Part shown: positions 26,264 through 35,218 of the stretch, in pieces
Position numbering within the stretch: position 1 is the first letter of the stretch
How the letters are laid out: each line of letters starts with the position of its first letter
NCBI RefSeq assembly: GCF_001499905.1
Contig: NZ_LQIS01000008.1
Location: 1-64,000, forward strand
DNA length: 64,000 nt
From: Mycobacterium sp. GA-1285
Lineage (GTDB): Bacteria > Actinomycetota > Actinomycetes > Mycobacteriales > Mycobacteriaceae
Reading direction: 5' to 3'
The notes under the pieces: model-generated
Told to the model about the DNA's origin: nothing
Databases searched by the model: none
The model's input: the letters and a program-made list of their open reading frames with translations, nothing else
Made by a program: the position numbers and the translations under genes

Positions 26264-27460
26264 ATGGTGCCAGCGACCAACGAGTTGACGTATTCGCCGT
26301 TCTCCAAGGCGATCTTCGATGATCCCTATCCCGTGTACCGCCGGTTGCGCGACGAGGCGCCGGTATACCGGGATCCCGAAGACCGGTGGTGGGTGCTGTC
26401 CCGATTCGACGACGTCTCCGGCGCGCTGCGGGATTGGTCGACGTACTCCTCCAAGCAGGGTCCGGCGCCGGAGAACCCGGACGACGACGGGCGCAAGTAC
26501 TCGATCATCTCCATGGATCCGCCACGGCACGACCGGATCCGCGGAGTGATCAAGGGATTCTTCACCCCGAAGGCGGTCGCGGCCTTGGAGAATGCGCTGC
26601 GCGCGGTCGTTGCACACCACCTCGACAAGTTGAGACCGAACACCACCGTCGACGCCATGGAGGCATTCGCCTTCTCCATCCCCACCGATGTGATCGGCGA
26701 CCTGCTGGGCGTTCCGCAGGCAGACCGCGAACAACTCCGAGTGTGGTGGGAGGCGTTCCTGACCCGGCACGAGGGCGAGGTCGCGATGCCGGCCACCGCC
26801 ATCGAGGCCAACCGCAAGATCAGCGCGTACATCGGCGATCTCATCGACCATCGCCGCCGGCATCCCGGCGAAGACCTCATCAGCACCGTGCTCAACGCGA
26901 CCTTCGACGACCCCGAGGCCGGGGGCGAACGCTCGCTCACCCCCCACGAGGTGCTGATGTTCGCGAACCTGTTGTCGGCGGCGGGCTCGGAAACCACCCA
27001 GAAGCTGATCTCCAACGGGCTGGTCGCGCTGCACGAGCATCCCGACCAGTGGCGCCGAATTGTCAACGACCCCAAGTTGATCCCGGCCGCCGTCAACGAG
27101 GCACTCAGATACGACACCCCCAGCCACTGGGTCGCGCGCACCCTCACCCGTCCTGTCGAAACACACGGTGTGTCGATGGCGGCCGGTGACTGGGTACTCC
27201 TGCTGCTCGGCAGCGCCAACCGCGACGAACGCCGCTACCCCGACCCCGACCGCTTCATCATCGACCGCCCACGCGGCACGGACGTGTACTTCGGCTGGGG
27301 CATCCACATCTGCCTCGGCCAGTGGTTGGCCCGGCGGGAGGCCCAACTCGTCTTCGAGTACATCGCCAAGAAGTTTCCGAACTACTCGATCGGGGCGCAC
27401 GAGCGCGTGCTTACCGCCACCGTGCGGGGATACACCAGCGTGGAGATGACGCTCAGGTAG
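26264..27460 (+). CDS. Cytochrome P450
   Basis: This 398-residue P450 has AGSETT (240-245), NEALR (278-282) and the heme loop FGWGIHICLGQ with Cys350; the Trp and Ile in the loop distinguish it from the other four P450s. MDPPRHDRIRGVIKGFF is the C-helix region. It begins seven bases after the VOC stop, so it is the last gene of the CoA-transferase unit. Its 3' end overlaps the convergent SDR gene by eight bases. Confidence 0.9.
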   Translation: MVPATNELTYSPFSKAIFDDPYPVYRRLRDEAPVYRDPEDRWWVLSRFDDVSGALRDWSTYSSKQGPAPENPDDDGRKYSIISMDPPRHDRIRGVIKGFFTPKAVAALENALRAVVAHHLDKLRPNTTVDAMEAFAFSIPTDVIGDLLGVPQADREQLRVWWEAFLTRHEGEVAMPATAIEANRKISAYIGDLIDHRRRHPGEDLISTVLNATFDDPEAGGERSLTPHEVLMFANLLSAAGSETTQKLISNGLVALHEHPDQWRRIVNDPKLIPAAVNEALRYDTPSHWVARTLTRPVETHGVSMAAGDWVLLLLGSANRDERRYPDPDRFIIDRPRGTDVYFGWGIHICLGQWLARREAQLVFEYIAKKFPNYSIGAHERVLTATVRGYTSVEMTLR

Positions 27461-28256
27461 CGCTGAACACACCCGGCGACTGCGAATAGTCCACAGTCGA
27501 CAACTCGGTCATGCCGCCGTCGACATGCAGCACGGTTCCGGTGACGAACGCCGCGTCGTCACTGGCGAGGAACGTCACGGCCGGTGCGATCTCGGTGTCG
27601 GGATCGGCGCCGCGCTTCATCGGCGATGCGTCCGCGGTGCGGGTGTAGTTGTCCCATTCGGTGCCGATCATCTTGCGCTGCACGTCGGTCAGCGCGAACG
27701 GGCACACCGCGTTCACCCGGATACCATGGCGGGCCCACTCGTTGGCAGCGACCTTCGTCAACGCCTGAATCGCACCCTTGGCAGCGGAATACGGTGCGGT
27801 GTAGGCCATTCCCCCGAGCGCGGAGCCCGATACGAAGTTGATCACCGACGCCTTACCGGATTCCTTCAGCGCGCCGAACGCCGTCTGCATGAACCGGAAC
27901 GTCGCCTTCGGGCCCGTGGCCTCCGACAGTTCCCAGTCCTTGTCCGACACCAGTTCCAGCGCCTTGGGCATCGCGAAGTACTGGGCGGCGTTCACCAGAA
28001 CGTCGAGGCGCCCGTCGACGGCGGCCCCGTGCACGGCGGCCTCGATGTCCTCGCGCTTGGCGACATTCGCCCGGGCGAATGCCGCCCTACCACCTGCCGA
28101 TTCGATGAGCCCGACGCATTCGCGGCCCTTCTCCTCGTTCAGGTCGACGATCGTCACCAGCGCGCCTTCGGCCGCCAGTCGCCGGGCGACCGCCCGCCCG
28201 AGCCCCTGAGCACCACCCGTGACGAGGGCGTTTCGATTCTCCAGCCGCGACAACAC
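27453..28256 (-). CDS. SDR
   Basis: This classical 267-residue SDR has GGAQGLG, NAAQYFAMPKA, INFVSGSALGG (Ser) and YSAAKGAIQ (Tyr-x3-Lys), and ends after VLHVDGGM with a 17-residue tail. TIVDLN after strand 2 suggests NAD(H). The start is GTG 28256, with GAGGAGG four bases upstream. It is divergent from the mini-ferredoxin and acyl-CoA dehydrogenase genes and is controlled from the same gap. Confidence 0.85.
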   Translation of the reverse strand: MLSRLENRNALVTGGAQGLGRAVARRLAAEGALVTIVDLNEEKGRECVGLIESAGGRAAFARANVAKREDIEAAVHGAAVDGRLDVLVNAAQYFAMPKALELVSDKDWELSEATGPKATFRFMQTAFGALKESGKASVINFVSGSALGGMAYTAPYSAAKGAIQALTKVAANEWARHGIRVNAVCPFALTDVQRKMIGTEWDNYTRTADASPMKRGADPDTEIAPAVTFLASDDAAFVTGTVLHVDGGMTELSTVDYSQSPGVFSAT

Positions 28257-28271
28257 GGGCCTCCTCGAGTG

Positions 28272-28284
28272 AACAGTTGAACAA
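28272..28284. promoter_or_regulatory. TGTTC-repeat element between SDR and mini-ferredoxin units
   Basis: On the minus strand this is TGTTC-AAC-TGTTC, a perfect repeat. The wider block 28271-28295 matches 18591-18615 at 23 of 25 positions, including the GAAC-N7-GTTC arrangement. Confidence 0.7.
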
Positions 28285-28335
28285 TATTCGTTCTATCATT
28301 CATGATGGTATCCGAACGTCCAGGAAGGAAGCCGG

Positions 28336-28443
28336 ATGCGCGTCGAAGTGGATCGCGACCTCTGCGAATCCAATACGGTGTGTGGAGTACGCGAAGCGGT
28401 CGCGCTGTGCCCGAACGTCGCCTTGACGTTGCACGACGGCTGA
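28336..28443 (+). CDS. 35-residue mini-ferredoxin, internally deleted
   Basis: The peptide MRVEVDRDLCESNTVC is followed directly by GVREAVALCPNVALTLHDG. The first part equals the N-terminus of mycobacterial P450-type [3Fe-4S] ferredoxins, including Cys10 and Cys16; the second equals their C-terminus with the final Cys-Pro (Cys25). Ordinary members are about 60-65 residues, so some 25-30 internal residues are missing with the frame kept. The three cluster cysteines remain. A GGAAGGAAG box six bases upstream of the ATG shows it is still set up for translation. It lies seven bases before an acyl-CoA dehydrogenase gene. It may be a dead remnant or a shortened carrier. Confidence 0.75.
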   Translation: MRVEVDRDLCESNTVCGVREAVALCPNVALTLHDG

Positions 28444-28450
28444 TCGCTCG

Positions 28451-29497
28451 ATGGACATCAGTCTGACCGACGAGCAAAAGCTCCTGCAGGACACCGTATC
28501 CGCGCTGGCGGATCAGCTGGCGACCACGGATCCGAGCGACATCGGTGGCGGTGACTCCCCGGCGCGGCAGTGGCGCCAGGTGGTCGAGATCGGCATTCCC
28601 ACCCTGCGCTCCCCCGCCCTGTGCGGCCTGGAGGCCAGTGGGGTCGAGACGGTCCTGGCGATCGAGCAGTTGGCCCGCACGCTGTGCGCGGTGCCGGTCG
28701 CCGGTCAAGCGGTGCTCGCCGCCGAGCTGTTGGAAGCCGCGCGCGCCGAGAAGGAATTGGATCTTCTGGCCGAGGGACAACTGCGCTTCGCCCCGGCGCT
28801 GACCGTCGACCTGCGCCGGTTCGGCGCCCTGGACGGCGGCGCGGTCGCGTTTGACGCCGCAGGCGCGACCCACGTTCTGGTGGTCAATCAGGCGGACGGG
28901 CTCCGCCACCTCGGCACGGCCCCACTGGATGGCGTAGCGGCTGAGGAGGGCCTCGATCTGACCCGGATTCTGCGCCGACTGCCCTCCGACAGCGCGGCGC
29001 CGATCGACACCGTCGGCGAGCCGATCTCCGAGGAGCGCTGGCGTCGTGTCGATGCACTCGCACTGACCGTCGTCGCCGCCGATCTGCTCGGGGTCATGCA
29101 GGGCGCCCTCGATGAGGCGGTCCGCTACGCCGGGGAACGACGCCAATTCGGCGTCCAGATCGGCTCGTTTCAGGCGGTGCAGCACATGCTGGCCGATGCG
29201 CTGGTCGGCGTCGAGGGCGCGCGAAGCTGCGTGTGGCACGCGGCGTGGGCCGTCGACCACCTACCCACCGAGGAGGCCTTGCTGGCCGCCATGACGGCCA
29301 AGGCATACGCCGCCGCGGCCGGCCGTGACGTAGTGGAGACCGCCGTTCAGGTGTTCGGCGGGATCGCCATCACCTGGGAGCACGTCTCGCACCTACGTGT
29401 GCGCCGAACTCTGTTGAACCGCCGCCTGTTCGGCGACGAGACGGACCAGTACGAGGCGATCGCGCAATTGCGGTTGGCGAACGAGGGGTTGGCGTAG
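28451..29497 (+). CDS. Acyl-CoA dehydrogenase, partner subunit
   Basis: This 348-residue subunit (MDISLTDEQKLLQDTVSALADQL) lacks the EPEAGSD motif in its N-terminal half and keeps the C-terminal helical domain: RRQFGVQIGSFQAVQHMLAD and QVFGGIAITWEHVSHLRVRR. It resembles the 16166 subunit in layout. It is followed three bases later by a full-motif dehydrogenase gene. By analogy with actinobacterial FadE pairs I infer an alpha2beta2 enzyme. It is preceded by the mini-ferredoxin gene in the same unit. Confidence 0.88.
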   Translation: MDISLTDEQKLLQDTVSALADQLATTDPSDIGGGDSPARQWRQVVEIGIPTLRSPALCGLEASGVETVLAIEQLARTLCAVPVAGQAVLAAELLEAARAEKELDLLAEGQLRFAPALTVDLRRFGALDGGAVAFDAAGATHVLVVNQADGLRHLGTAPLDGVAAEEGLDLTRILRRLPSDSAAPIDTVGEPISEERWRRVDALALTVVAADLLGVMQGALDEAVRYAGERRQFGVQIGSFQAVQHMLADALVGVEGARSCVWHAAWAVDHLPTEEALLAAMTAKAYAAAAGRDVVETAVQVFGGIAITWEHVSHLRVRRTLLNRRLFGDETDQYEAIAQLRLANEGLA

Positions 29498-29500
29498 GCG

Positions 29501-30643
29501 ATGGACTTCAACGACACCCCCGAGGAAGCACAATTCCGGGCACACCTGCGCCAGTGGCTGCGCGACCACAGCGCCGACGCCGCAATCCCCGACGACCCCG
29601 CGTCTCGCGCGGACGCCCAGAACGCCTGGCACCAGACGCTGTATGAAGCCGGATACATCGGGTTGTCGTTTCCCGTCGAGTACGGCGGCCACGGCCTGCC
29701 CCCCATCTACGAAGCCATTCTCAACGACGAGTTGGGCCGCGCCGGCGCGGCGCCGATCGAGGGGGTCGGCCACCTCAGTAACGCACTGCGGCTGTTCGGG
29801 TCCGACACCCAGCGCAGCGAACTGCTGCCCGGCCTGCTCTCGGGCCGGGTGCGGTGGTGTCAGGGGTTCAGCGAACCCGAGGCCGGATCGGACCTGGCCG
29901 GCCTGAAGACCCGGGCGGACCTCGTCGAGACCGGCGGTCGGCGGGTGTTTCAAGTCCGTGGGCGCAAGATCTGGACAAGTTTCGCCGCGGTCGCCGACTG
30001 GTGTTTTCTGTTGTGCCGCACCGAACCCGACGTCCCGAAGCATCAGGGCATCTCGGTGTTGCTGGTGCCGATGTCGACACCCGGTATCACCGTCACGCCG
30101 ATCGTCAACTCCGCGCGCAACCGCGAATTCACCGAGGTGACGTTCGACGATGTTGAGGTGCCCGAGAAGAACCTGCTCGGCAAGCGCGGGCAGGGCTGGG
30201 CGATCGCCAACCAGTTGCTCGCCTACGAACGCGGCCCCAGCGACATCAACTGGATCAGCAGGCTGTCAAGGCAATTGCGCGACCTGGAACAGCAGGTGCG
30301 CTCCGGGCAGCTGGAGAACTCCCCGATGACCCGAGTCCGCCTCGGTCGCGCGTACGCGGAATTGCGCGCCCTGCAGCTCAAGGTGCAGCGGTCGTTGAGC
30401 GAGCGGCAGCGCGGCGCCCTCCCGGGTCCCGAAGGATCCGTCGACAAGCTGCTGATGACCCGCGCCGACCAGGTGTTCGGCCACACGATGATGGATCTCA
30501 CCGACAGCGAACCGCTGCTGCGCGAGGGACTGGAGTGGGATATCTACGTATGGTCGCGAGCCGCGGGGATCTACGGCGGGACCGCGCAGATTCAGCGCAA
30601 CATCGTCGCGCAACGGGTGCTCGGCCTCCCGCGATCGAACTGA
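29501..30643 (+). CDS. Acyl-CoA dehydrogenase, subunit with complete flavin motifs
   Basis: This 380-residue dehydrogenase has AGYIGLSFPVEYGGHG, WCQGFSEPEAGSDLAGLKTRA, GRKIWTSFAAVADW and, at the end, IYGGTAQIQRNIVAQRVLGLPR. FAD and acyl-CoA motifs are complete. It pairs with the 28451 subunit, from which it is three bases away. Its 3' end stops one base before the end of the convergent small gene at 30645. Confidence 0.9.
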   Translation: MDFNDTPEEAQFRAHLRQWLRDHSADAAIPDDPASRADAQNAWHQTLYEAGYIGLSFPVEYGGHGLPPIYEAILNDELGRAGAAPIEGVGHLSNALRLFGSDTQRSELLPGLLSGRVRWCQGFSEPEAGSDLAGLKTRADLVETGGRRVFQVRGRKIWTSFAAVADWCFLLCRTEPDVPKHQGISVLLVPMSTPGITVTPIVNSARNREFTEVTFDDVEVPEKNLLGKRGQGWAIANQLLAYERGPSDINWISRLSRQLRDLEQQVRSGQLENSPMTRVRLGRAYAELRALQLKVQRSLSERQRGALPGPEGSVDKLLMTRADQVFGHTMMDLTDSEPLLREGLEWDIYVWSRAAGIYGGTAQIQRNIVAQRVLGLPRSN

Positions 30644-30644
30644 C

Positions 30645-30851
30645 TCAGTTCGGCGCCCGTCCATCAACGAGTTGGGCATGCGCCTCTTGAAGCGCCGCGA
30701 GGCGGCGCAGCGTGACCTCGTCGGTCTCGCCGCCGTCCACCCTGGCCTTGACGTCGGAGATCTCGGCGGCCAACCGTTCGGCTGCCTCGGCGCGGGTCAG
30801 CAGGTCCTGATCGGCCCAGTCGTCGTGGGGAATGCGATCACTGGGGTCCAT
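30645..30851 (-). CDS. Small charged helical protein, unknown function
   Basis: This 68-residue protein (MDPSDRIPHDDWADQDLLTRAEAAERLAAEISDVKARV...) is very acidic with a predicted long helix of heptad-like Leu/Ala spacing. I do not recognise a family. ATG 30851 is chosen because AAGGAGG lies five bases upstream; the frame runs on to 30902 without a ribosome site. It is divergent from the amidohydrolase at 30965, so its expression is probably linked to the same element. A regulatory or scaffold role is possible, without proof. Confidence 0.6.
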   Translation of the reverse strand: MDPSDRIPHDDWADQDLLTRAEAAERLAAEISDVKARVDGGETDEVTLRRLAALQEAHAQLVDGRAPN

Positions 30852-30914
30852 CGGTGCCTCCTTGCCACGGTTGAGTCCCACACCACCGGGCGCTATAGTC
30901 AACTAAGCATAATC

Positions 30915-30927
30915 TGTTCAATTGTTC
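30915..30927. promoter_or_regulatory. TGTTC-repeat element upstream of second amidohydrolase
   Basis: TGTTC-AAT-TGTTC on the + strand, identical in its 13-bp core to the site at 18602. It lies 37 bases before ATG 30965, in the gap with the divergent small gene. Confidence 0.65.
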
Positions 30928-30964
30928 TATAAAGACTATCAGCCGGAAGGACGGGGGACCAGCT

Positions 30965-32263
30965 ATGCCACTGCAACCGTCGATGAAGCTGCTCTCGGTC
31001 GACGACCACCTCATCGAACCTCCGCACGTCTGGTCCGACCGGCTGCCCGAGAAGTATCGGCACGACGGCCCGCGCATCGTCGAGTTCCCGCGGGACGGCA
31101 AGCCGCCGATGCACCAGTGGGTGTACGAGGGGCGCGCGTATCCCAACATCGGGCTCAACGCCGTCGCCGGCAAGCGCCCCGAGGAGTTCGGCGTGGACCC
31201 GGTGCGATACGACGACATGATCCCCGGGTGCTACGACCCCAAGGCGCGCCTGCTGGACATGGACATCGACGGAGTCCACGCGATGCTGTGCTTCCCGTCG
31301 TTTCCGCGGTTCTGCGGCACGGTCTTCCTCGAGGGCACCGATAAGGAACTGGCATTGCTGTGCGTGCAGGCGTGGAACGACTTCTCGATCGACGAGTGGT
31401 GCGCCACCGATCCGGCGCGGTTCATCCCGATGATGATCACCCCACTGTGGGACACCCAGCTCATGGTCAAGGAGATCGAGCGCATGGCGGCCAAGGGTTG
31501 TCGCGCCGTCGGTCTGCCCGACAACCCGCTGAATCTCGGTCTACCGAGTTTCCACACCCCGCATTGGGATCCGGTCTGGTCCGCTTTGGAGGAGACCAAC
31601 TTGACCGCGGTCATGCACTTCGGCTCCGGCGGCATGCCACCCGCCACCGCGCCCGAAGCGCCGTTCGCGGTGATGGTGACGCTCATGGGCACGACGTCGA
31701 TGTCGGCTGCGGTCGAGCTGATGTTCTCCCCGGTGTTTCACAAGCACCCCAACTTGAAAGTCGCGTTCTCCGAAGGCGGCATCGGGTGGATGCCGTACAT
31801 CATTGAGCGGGCCGACTACGTGTGGCGCAAACACAAGTATTACCAGAACATCCATCCGACGATCGCGCCGTCAGAGCTGTTCCGCCGCAACATCACCGGT
31901 TGCTTCATCGAGGATGAGGTCGGAGTCGGACTGCGCCATCTGATCGGGATCGACAACATCACCTGGGAGTGCGACTACCCGCACTCCGACTCGTTCTGGC
32001 CGAAGAGCCGGGCTCGCGCCGAGGAGATGCTGGCCGGCGTTCCCGACGAAGAAGCGCACAAGATCGTCGAACTGAATACCCGCCGGTGGTACGCCTTTCC
32101 AGAGGAGGGGTTCGCCTCCTGCACGGCTGACTCCGGCTGGCGACCCAACGATGGCAATCCGCCGGAGTACGACTATGACGCCGTGATGTCCGATCACGGC
32201 GGCGTCGGGTACGGCGCCTTCATCCAGAATCTCGCCGACCAGATGACCAACAAGGAGAACTGA
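30965..32263 (+). CDS. Amidohydrolase_2-family metal-dependent hydrolase
   Basis: This 432-residue protein has LLSVDDHLIEPPHVWSDRLPEKY, YPNIGLNAVAGKRPEEFG, HAMLCFPSFPRFCGT, AVMHFGSGG and CDYPHSDSFWP. It is clearly a paralogue of the protein at 13667, with the same order of motifs. Metal ligands are probably the Asp/His pair in VDDH and later His and Asp residues. GGAAGGACGGGGG precedes the ATG. It stands alone with its own TGTTC element. Ring-cleavage hydrolase, decarboxylase and lactonase roles all occur in this family; no choice is possible here. Confidence 0.85.
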   Translation: MPLQPSMKLLSVDDHLIEPPHVWSDRLPEKYRHDGPRIVEFPRDGKPPMHQWVYEGRAYPNIGLNAVAGKRPEEFGVDPVRYDDMIPGCYDPKARLLDMDIDGVHAMLCFPSFPRFCGTVFLEGTDKELALLCVQAWNDFSIDEWCATDPARFIPMMITPLWDTQLMVKEIERMAAKGCRAVGLPDNPLNLGLPSFHTPHWDPVWSALEETNLTAVMHFGSGGMPPATAPEAPFAVMVTLMGTTSMSAAVELMFSPVFHKHPNLKVAFSEGGIGWMPYIIERADYVWRKHKYYQNIHPTIAPSELFRRNITGCFIEDEVGVGLRHLIGIDNITWECDYPHSDSFWPKSRARAEEMLAGVPDEEAHKIVELNTRRWYAFPEEGFASCTADSGWRPNDGNPPEYDYDAVMSDHGGVGYGAFIQNLADQMTNKEN

Positions 32264-32271
32264 GCGCGAGG

Positions 32272-33759
32272 CTAACTCGGCGCGGCGATTTCGGTGGCGG
32301 TGTCACGACCACGCAGGACTCGGGTGTCGACGACGCGCCATCGCTGAGCCTCCGAATGCGATGCACGCTGCAGCGCAGCGGCGGAGGCCACCACGCCACC
32401 CGACTCCTTCGCGATATCGGCTAGGCGCGCCGCCTCATTGACCGGATCGCCGATCACTGTGTATTCGTAGCGACTATGTGCGCCGACGTTGCCCGCCGCG
32501 GCCATGCCGGCCGACACGCCGATGCCGAACTTGACTTCGCCGCCCGACGGGTTCAGCCGACAGTTGATCTCCCTCGCGGCGGCCAACGCGTGGCCGGCAT
32601 CATCGCCAGTGGATATCGGGGCGCCGAAGACAGCCAGCGCGGCATCACCCTCGAACTTGTTGATCAGACCGCCGTGATTCTCGATCACTTCCACGACGAC
32701 GGCAAGAAAGTCATTGAGGATCGAGACAACGTCTTCAGGAGGAAGCGCGGCGGCCAGCTGTGTTGAGCCGACCATATCGATGAACAGCACTGCTACTTCA
32801 CACTTCTCGCTACCCATCGCCACGTGAGCGTTCTCCTCGGCTAGTCGGGCGACGTCACGGCCGACATGACGCCCGAACAGGTCGCGGAGTCGCTCGCGTT
32901 CACGTAAGCCGCCCGCCATGGTGTTGAATCCGGCCTGCAATAGCCCGAGCTCCGATGCATCGAACACGGGAACAGATACGTCGTACTCGCCGCGCTCGAC
33001 ACGGCGCATACCACTCCTGACCTCGTCGATGGGATCCGCTGTGGTCGCCCCGATCAAAGCTGCCACAGCCAGACCGCTGGCAACGGTAAGCGCTCCAAGT
33101 GCCAATACCACCCAAGCCAATCGGTCTCCGGGATATTCGACCGCCAGTGCGCTGGCGGCAACCAGCATCAGCCCCATCATCGGAATGCCGGTACCCACGA
33201 CCCACGCACCGACCGCGCGTGCGCGAAGGCCCGGTCCGCGCGGCCTCGTCGGTGGGTTGCTGGTCAGCACTTCCGCGACAGCCTCTCGCAGGGCGCGCGC
33301 ACACATCCAGTACGACAACGGTGCGGTCACCGCTGCACCGAGGAGCACGGAGACGCCCAACGTTGCGGCTAACCAGGGTGTGCCGAGATTGATCACCACC
33401 AACAAGAGAGCCGCCGCGGTCCACACCGTCGCGTGGATCACCGCCATCCGTACCGGAACGACGAGGAGTGTGCGCCGACCTTTCGCCTCATCGGCGTCCG
33501 GAGGAAGGGTCAACCAGAAATAGCCCCAGACGACACCCAACGGAATGGCGACTCCCGTGTAGATGACACAAACGATCACGTTCAGCATCAGCACGTGCCG
33601 CTCGCCCAGGGCAGCACCGGTGGGCAGTGCCCAGAATGTCAACACCGCAATCGCCGTGGCGCCCAGTGCTGTCGGGACGATCGCGCCCGAAACCAGCAGT
33701 GCCTGGGCCGCCCATCCGACCGGAAACTGCCTGCGGCGCCGCATCGACCACCGGCTCAC
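32272..33759 (-). CDS. Membrane adenylate cyclase with HAMP domain (class III)
   Basis: About six hydrophobic helices span residues 10-250 of this 495-residue protein. They are followed by a HAMP segment (TADPIDEVRSGMRRVERGEYDVSVP) and a class III cyclase domain: VAVLFIDMVGSTQLA with a metal Asp, INKFEGDAALAVFGAP with the adenine-selecting Lys and second Asp, and YEYTVIGDPVNEAARL with the transition-state Asn and Arg. The layout is that of the M. tuberculosis Rv1318c/Rv1319c/Rv1320c/Rv3645 type. GTG 33759 overlaps the SMP-30 stop as GTGA, so its translation is coupled to a catabolic operon. A membrane sensor making cAMP is the likely role. Confidence 0.88.
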   Translation of the reverse strand: MSRWSMRRRRQFPVGWAAQALLVSGAIVPTALGATAIAVLTFWALPTGAALGERHVLMLNVIVCVIYTGVAIPLGVVWGYFWLTLPPDADEAKGRRTLLVVPVRMAVIHATVWTAAALLLVVINLGTPWLAATLGVSVLLGAAVTAPLSYWMCARALREAVAEVLTSNPPTRPRGPGLRARAVGAWVVGTGIPMMGLMLVAASALAVEYPGDRLAWVVLALGALTVASGLAVAALIGATTADPIDEVRSGMRRVERGEYDVSVPVFDASELGLLQAGFNTMAGGLRERERLRDLFGRHVGRDVARLAEENAHVAMGSEKCEVAVLFIDMVGSTQLAAALPPEDVVSILNDFLAVVVEVIENHGGLINKFEGDAALAVFGAPISTGDDAGHALAAAREINCRLNPSGGEVKFGIGVSAGMAAAGNVGAHSRYEYTVIGDPVNEAARLADIAKESGGVVASAAALQRASHSEAQRWRVVDTRVLRGRDTATEIAAPS

Positions 33760-34694
33760 GCTGACGCGATCCGGGCGGCGTCCAGCCAATTATCGACCAT
33801 GATCAACCGACCCGACGACGCCAATGTCATATAGAGCGTGTCGCCGTCTGCGCTCAGCGTCATGTTCGTCGTCATAGGGTCATCGGCCGGAATCCTCCCC
33901 AGCAAATCACCTTCTGGGGAAAACACCGACACGCCGCCTGTTCCCAGTGTCGCCACCAGGATGCGGCCGTCGCGATCAACGCAAACGCCGTCGGCGCCAC
34001 CGACATTGAGCGGACCGCCGCTTGGAACCGTCGCCAATCCACGGCCCCGGCCGACGACTCCTGGCGCCTCGAGCTCGAACTCCCAGATGCGTCGCGTCCT
34101 CGTCTCGGCGACGTACACCTTCGCGCCATCGGGTGACAACGCAACTCCGTTGGGCATCTCCAACGGATAGACGATTTCACGTATCTCGCCGCCGAGTGTT
34201 CCGTACAACAGTCCGGTGACGCTGCGAGTGCGGCCGTACACGGCTCCGCCGTCGGTGATGTAAAAGCCGCCTAGACCATCGACACAAATGTCACTCGGCC
34301 GAACAAGTGGCTGCGTGCTGCCATCACGGGCGACGAACTCCGTTGCGAGCGTCGAGACAGCGCCCGTCACGTCCACAAGCTGTAACTGCGGCGTCACGGG
34401 ACTCTCGGCCGGCCCGATAGGCCGGAAGAGCATCGCGCAACCGTCGAACTCGTAGGGCCACGGCCCGATTTCGAATCTGCTCCCGCCGTTTTGGCACACT
34501 ACAAGCTTGCCTCCTGGAAGCCGGCCGAGACCGTTCGGGCCACCTCCCGTGTCAGCGTACGTCTGTGTCGAGCCGTCCTGATGTACGAGCGTGATGCGCC
34601 CACCGGCGATCTCGGATACCAGAACGGAGCCATCCTCACAGACGACGGGACTTTCCGGAAATTGAAGGCCATCAGCAAGGCAACGGAAAGTCAT
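33756..34694 (-). CDS. SMP-30/gluconolactonase-like beta-propeller hydrolase
   Basis: This 312-residue protein has the SMP-30 propeller pattern: LADGLQFPESPVVCEDGSVLVSEIAGGRI with the first metal Glu, GGPNGLGRLPGGKLVVCQNGG, RPSDICVDGLGGFYITD, MPNGVALSPDGAKVYVAET (Asn ligand) and GADGVCVDRDGRILVA (Asp ligand). These Ca- or Zn-dependent enzymes hydrolyse lactones. ATG 34694 overlaps the SnoaL stop. A lactone could arise here by Baeyer-Villiger or alcohol oxidation. The longer frame to 34943 is an Arg-rich out-of-family leader. Confidence 0.85.
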   Translation of the reverse strand: MTFRCLADGLQFPESPVVCEDGSVLVSEIAGGRITLVHQDGSTQTYADTGGGPNGLGRLPGGKLVVCQNGGSRFEIGPWPYEFDGCAMLFRPIGPAESPVTPQLQLVDVTGAVSTLATEFVARDGSTQPLVRPSDICVDGLGGFYITDGGAVYGRTRSVTGLLYGTLGGEIREIVYPLEMPNGVALSPDGAKVYVAETRTRRIWEFELEAPGVVGRGRGLATVPSGGPLNVGGADGVCVDRDGRILVATLGTGGVSVFSPEGDLLGRIPADDPMTTNMTLSADGDTLYMTLASSGRLIMVDNWLDAARIASA

Positions 34695-35218
34695 GACCCG
34701 GAATCCCACCATTTGCGGAACATAGGATCGGCCAGGGGGATATCGCCGACTCCGATCTGGCCGGCGGGCCAGTTGGCTGCCGGTTGCCGCAGGGGTGACT
34801 CGGCGTGACCGAGGCCGTACCACAGGCGGTGACTGCGATGCAGGAACAGCCACCGACCGTCGCGCAGTTCGTAGCGATCCTCGTATTTGATGAGCTGCTC
34901 GACGAAGCCGTCGGCCTCGGTTTGGGCGAAACAGTGTGCCCACACCTGGCCGTGGGCTCGCGCGTCGTCATCGAAGTCAATCAGATGGTTGGCGACCAAG
35001 ATCACCACAAACACGCATCCGTCGAGGCTGTGTGCCATCAGGCGCCGCAGTCCGTCGGAGCCGTCGCCGTAGTCGCCGAAGCGGGCCTCGGGCGAGTACA
35101 GGTTGACCATCGCGACGATGTCTCGTGACTCGAGTGCGGCCGCATACCTGTATGCAAGCTGACGAATTTCGTCGCGTGCCATCAACATTGCGACCTGATC
35201 GGGGTGAGCCATCCGCAT
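34691..35218 (-). CDS. SnoaL-like protein
   Basis: This 175-residue protein has DEIRQLAYRYAAALESRDIVAMVNLYSPEARFGDYG, GQVWAHCFAQTEADG and YEDRYELRDGRWLFLHRSHRLWYG, the SnoaL_4 pattern with a longer C-terminal tail than the one at 7751. ATG 35218 overlaps the preceding SDR stop as ATGA and its own stop overlaps the SMP-30 ATG, so it is in the middle of a tightly coupled operon. A dehydratase or isomerase role is possible; no catalytic residue can be fixed. Confidence 0.75.
   Translation of the reverse strand: MRMAHPDQVAMLMARDEIRQLAYRYAAALESRDIVAMVNLYSPEARFGDYGDGSDGLRRLMAHSLDGCVFVVILVANHLIDFDDDARAHGQVWAHCFAQTEADGFVEQLIKYEDRYELRDGRWLFLHRSHRLWYGLGHAESPLRQPAANWPAGQIGVGDIPLADPMFRKWWDSGS

Noticed and set aside
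28336..28443. Frameshifted full-length ferredoxin
   Set aside because: The 108 bases between ribosome site and next gene are too few for the missing middle in any frame, so this is a deletion and not a frameshift.
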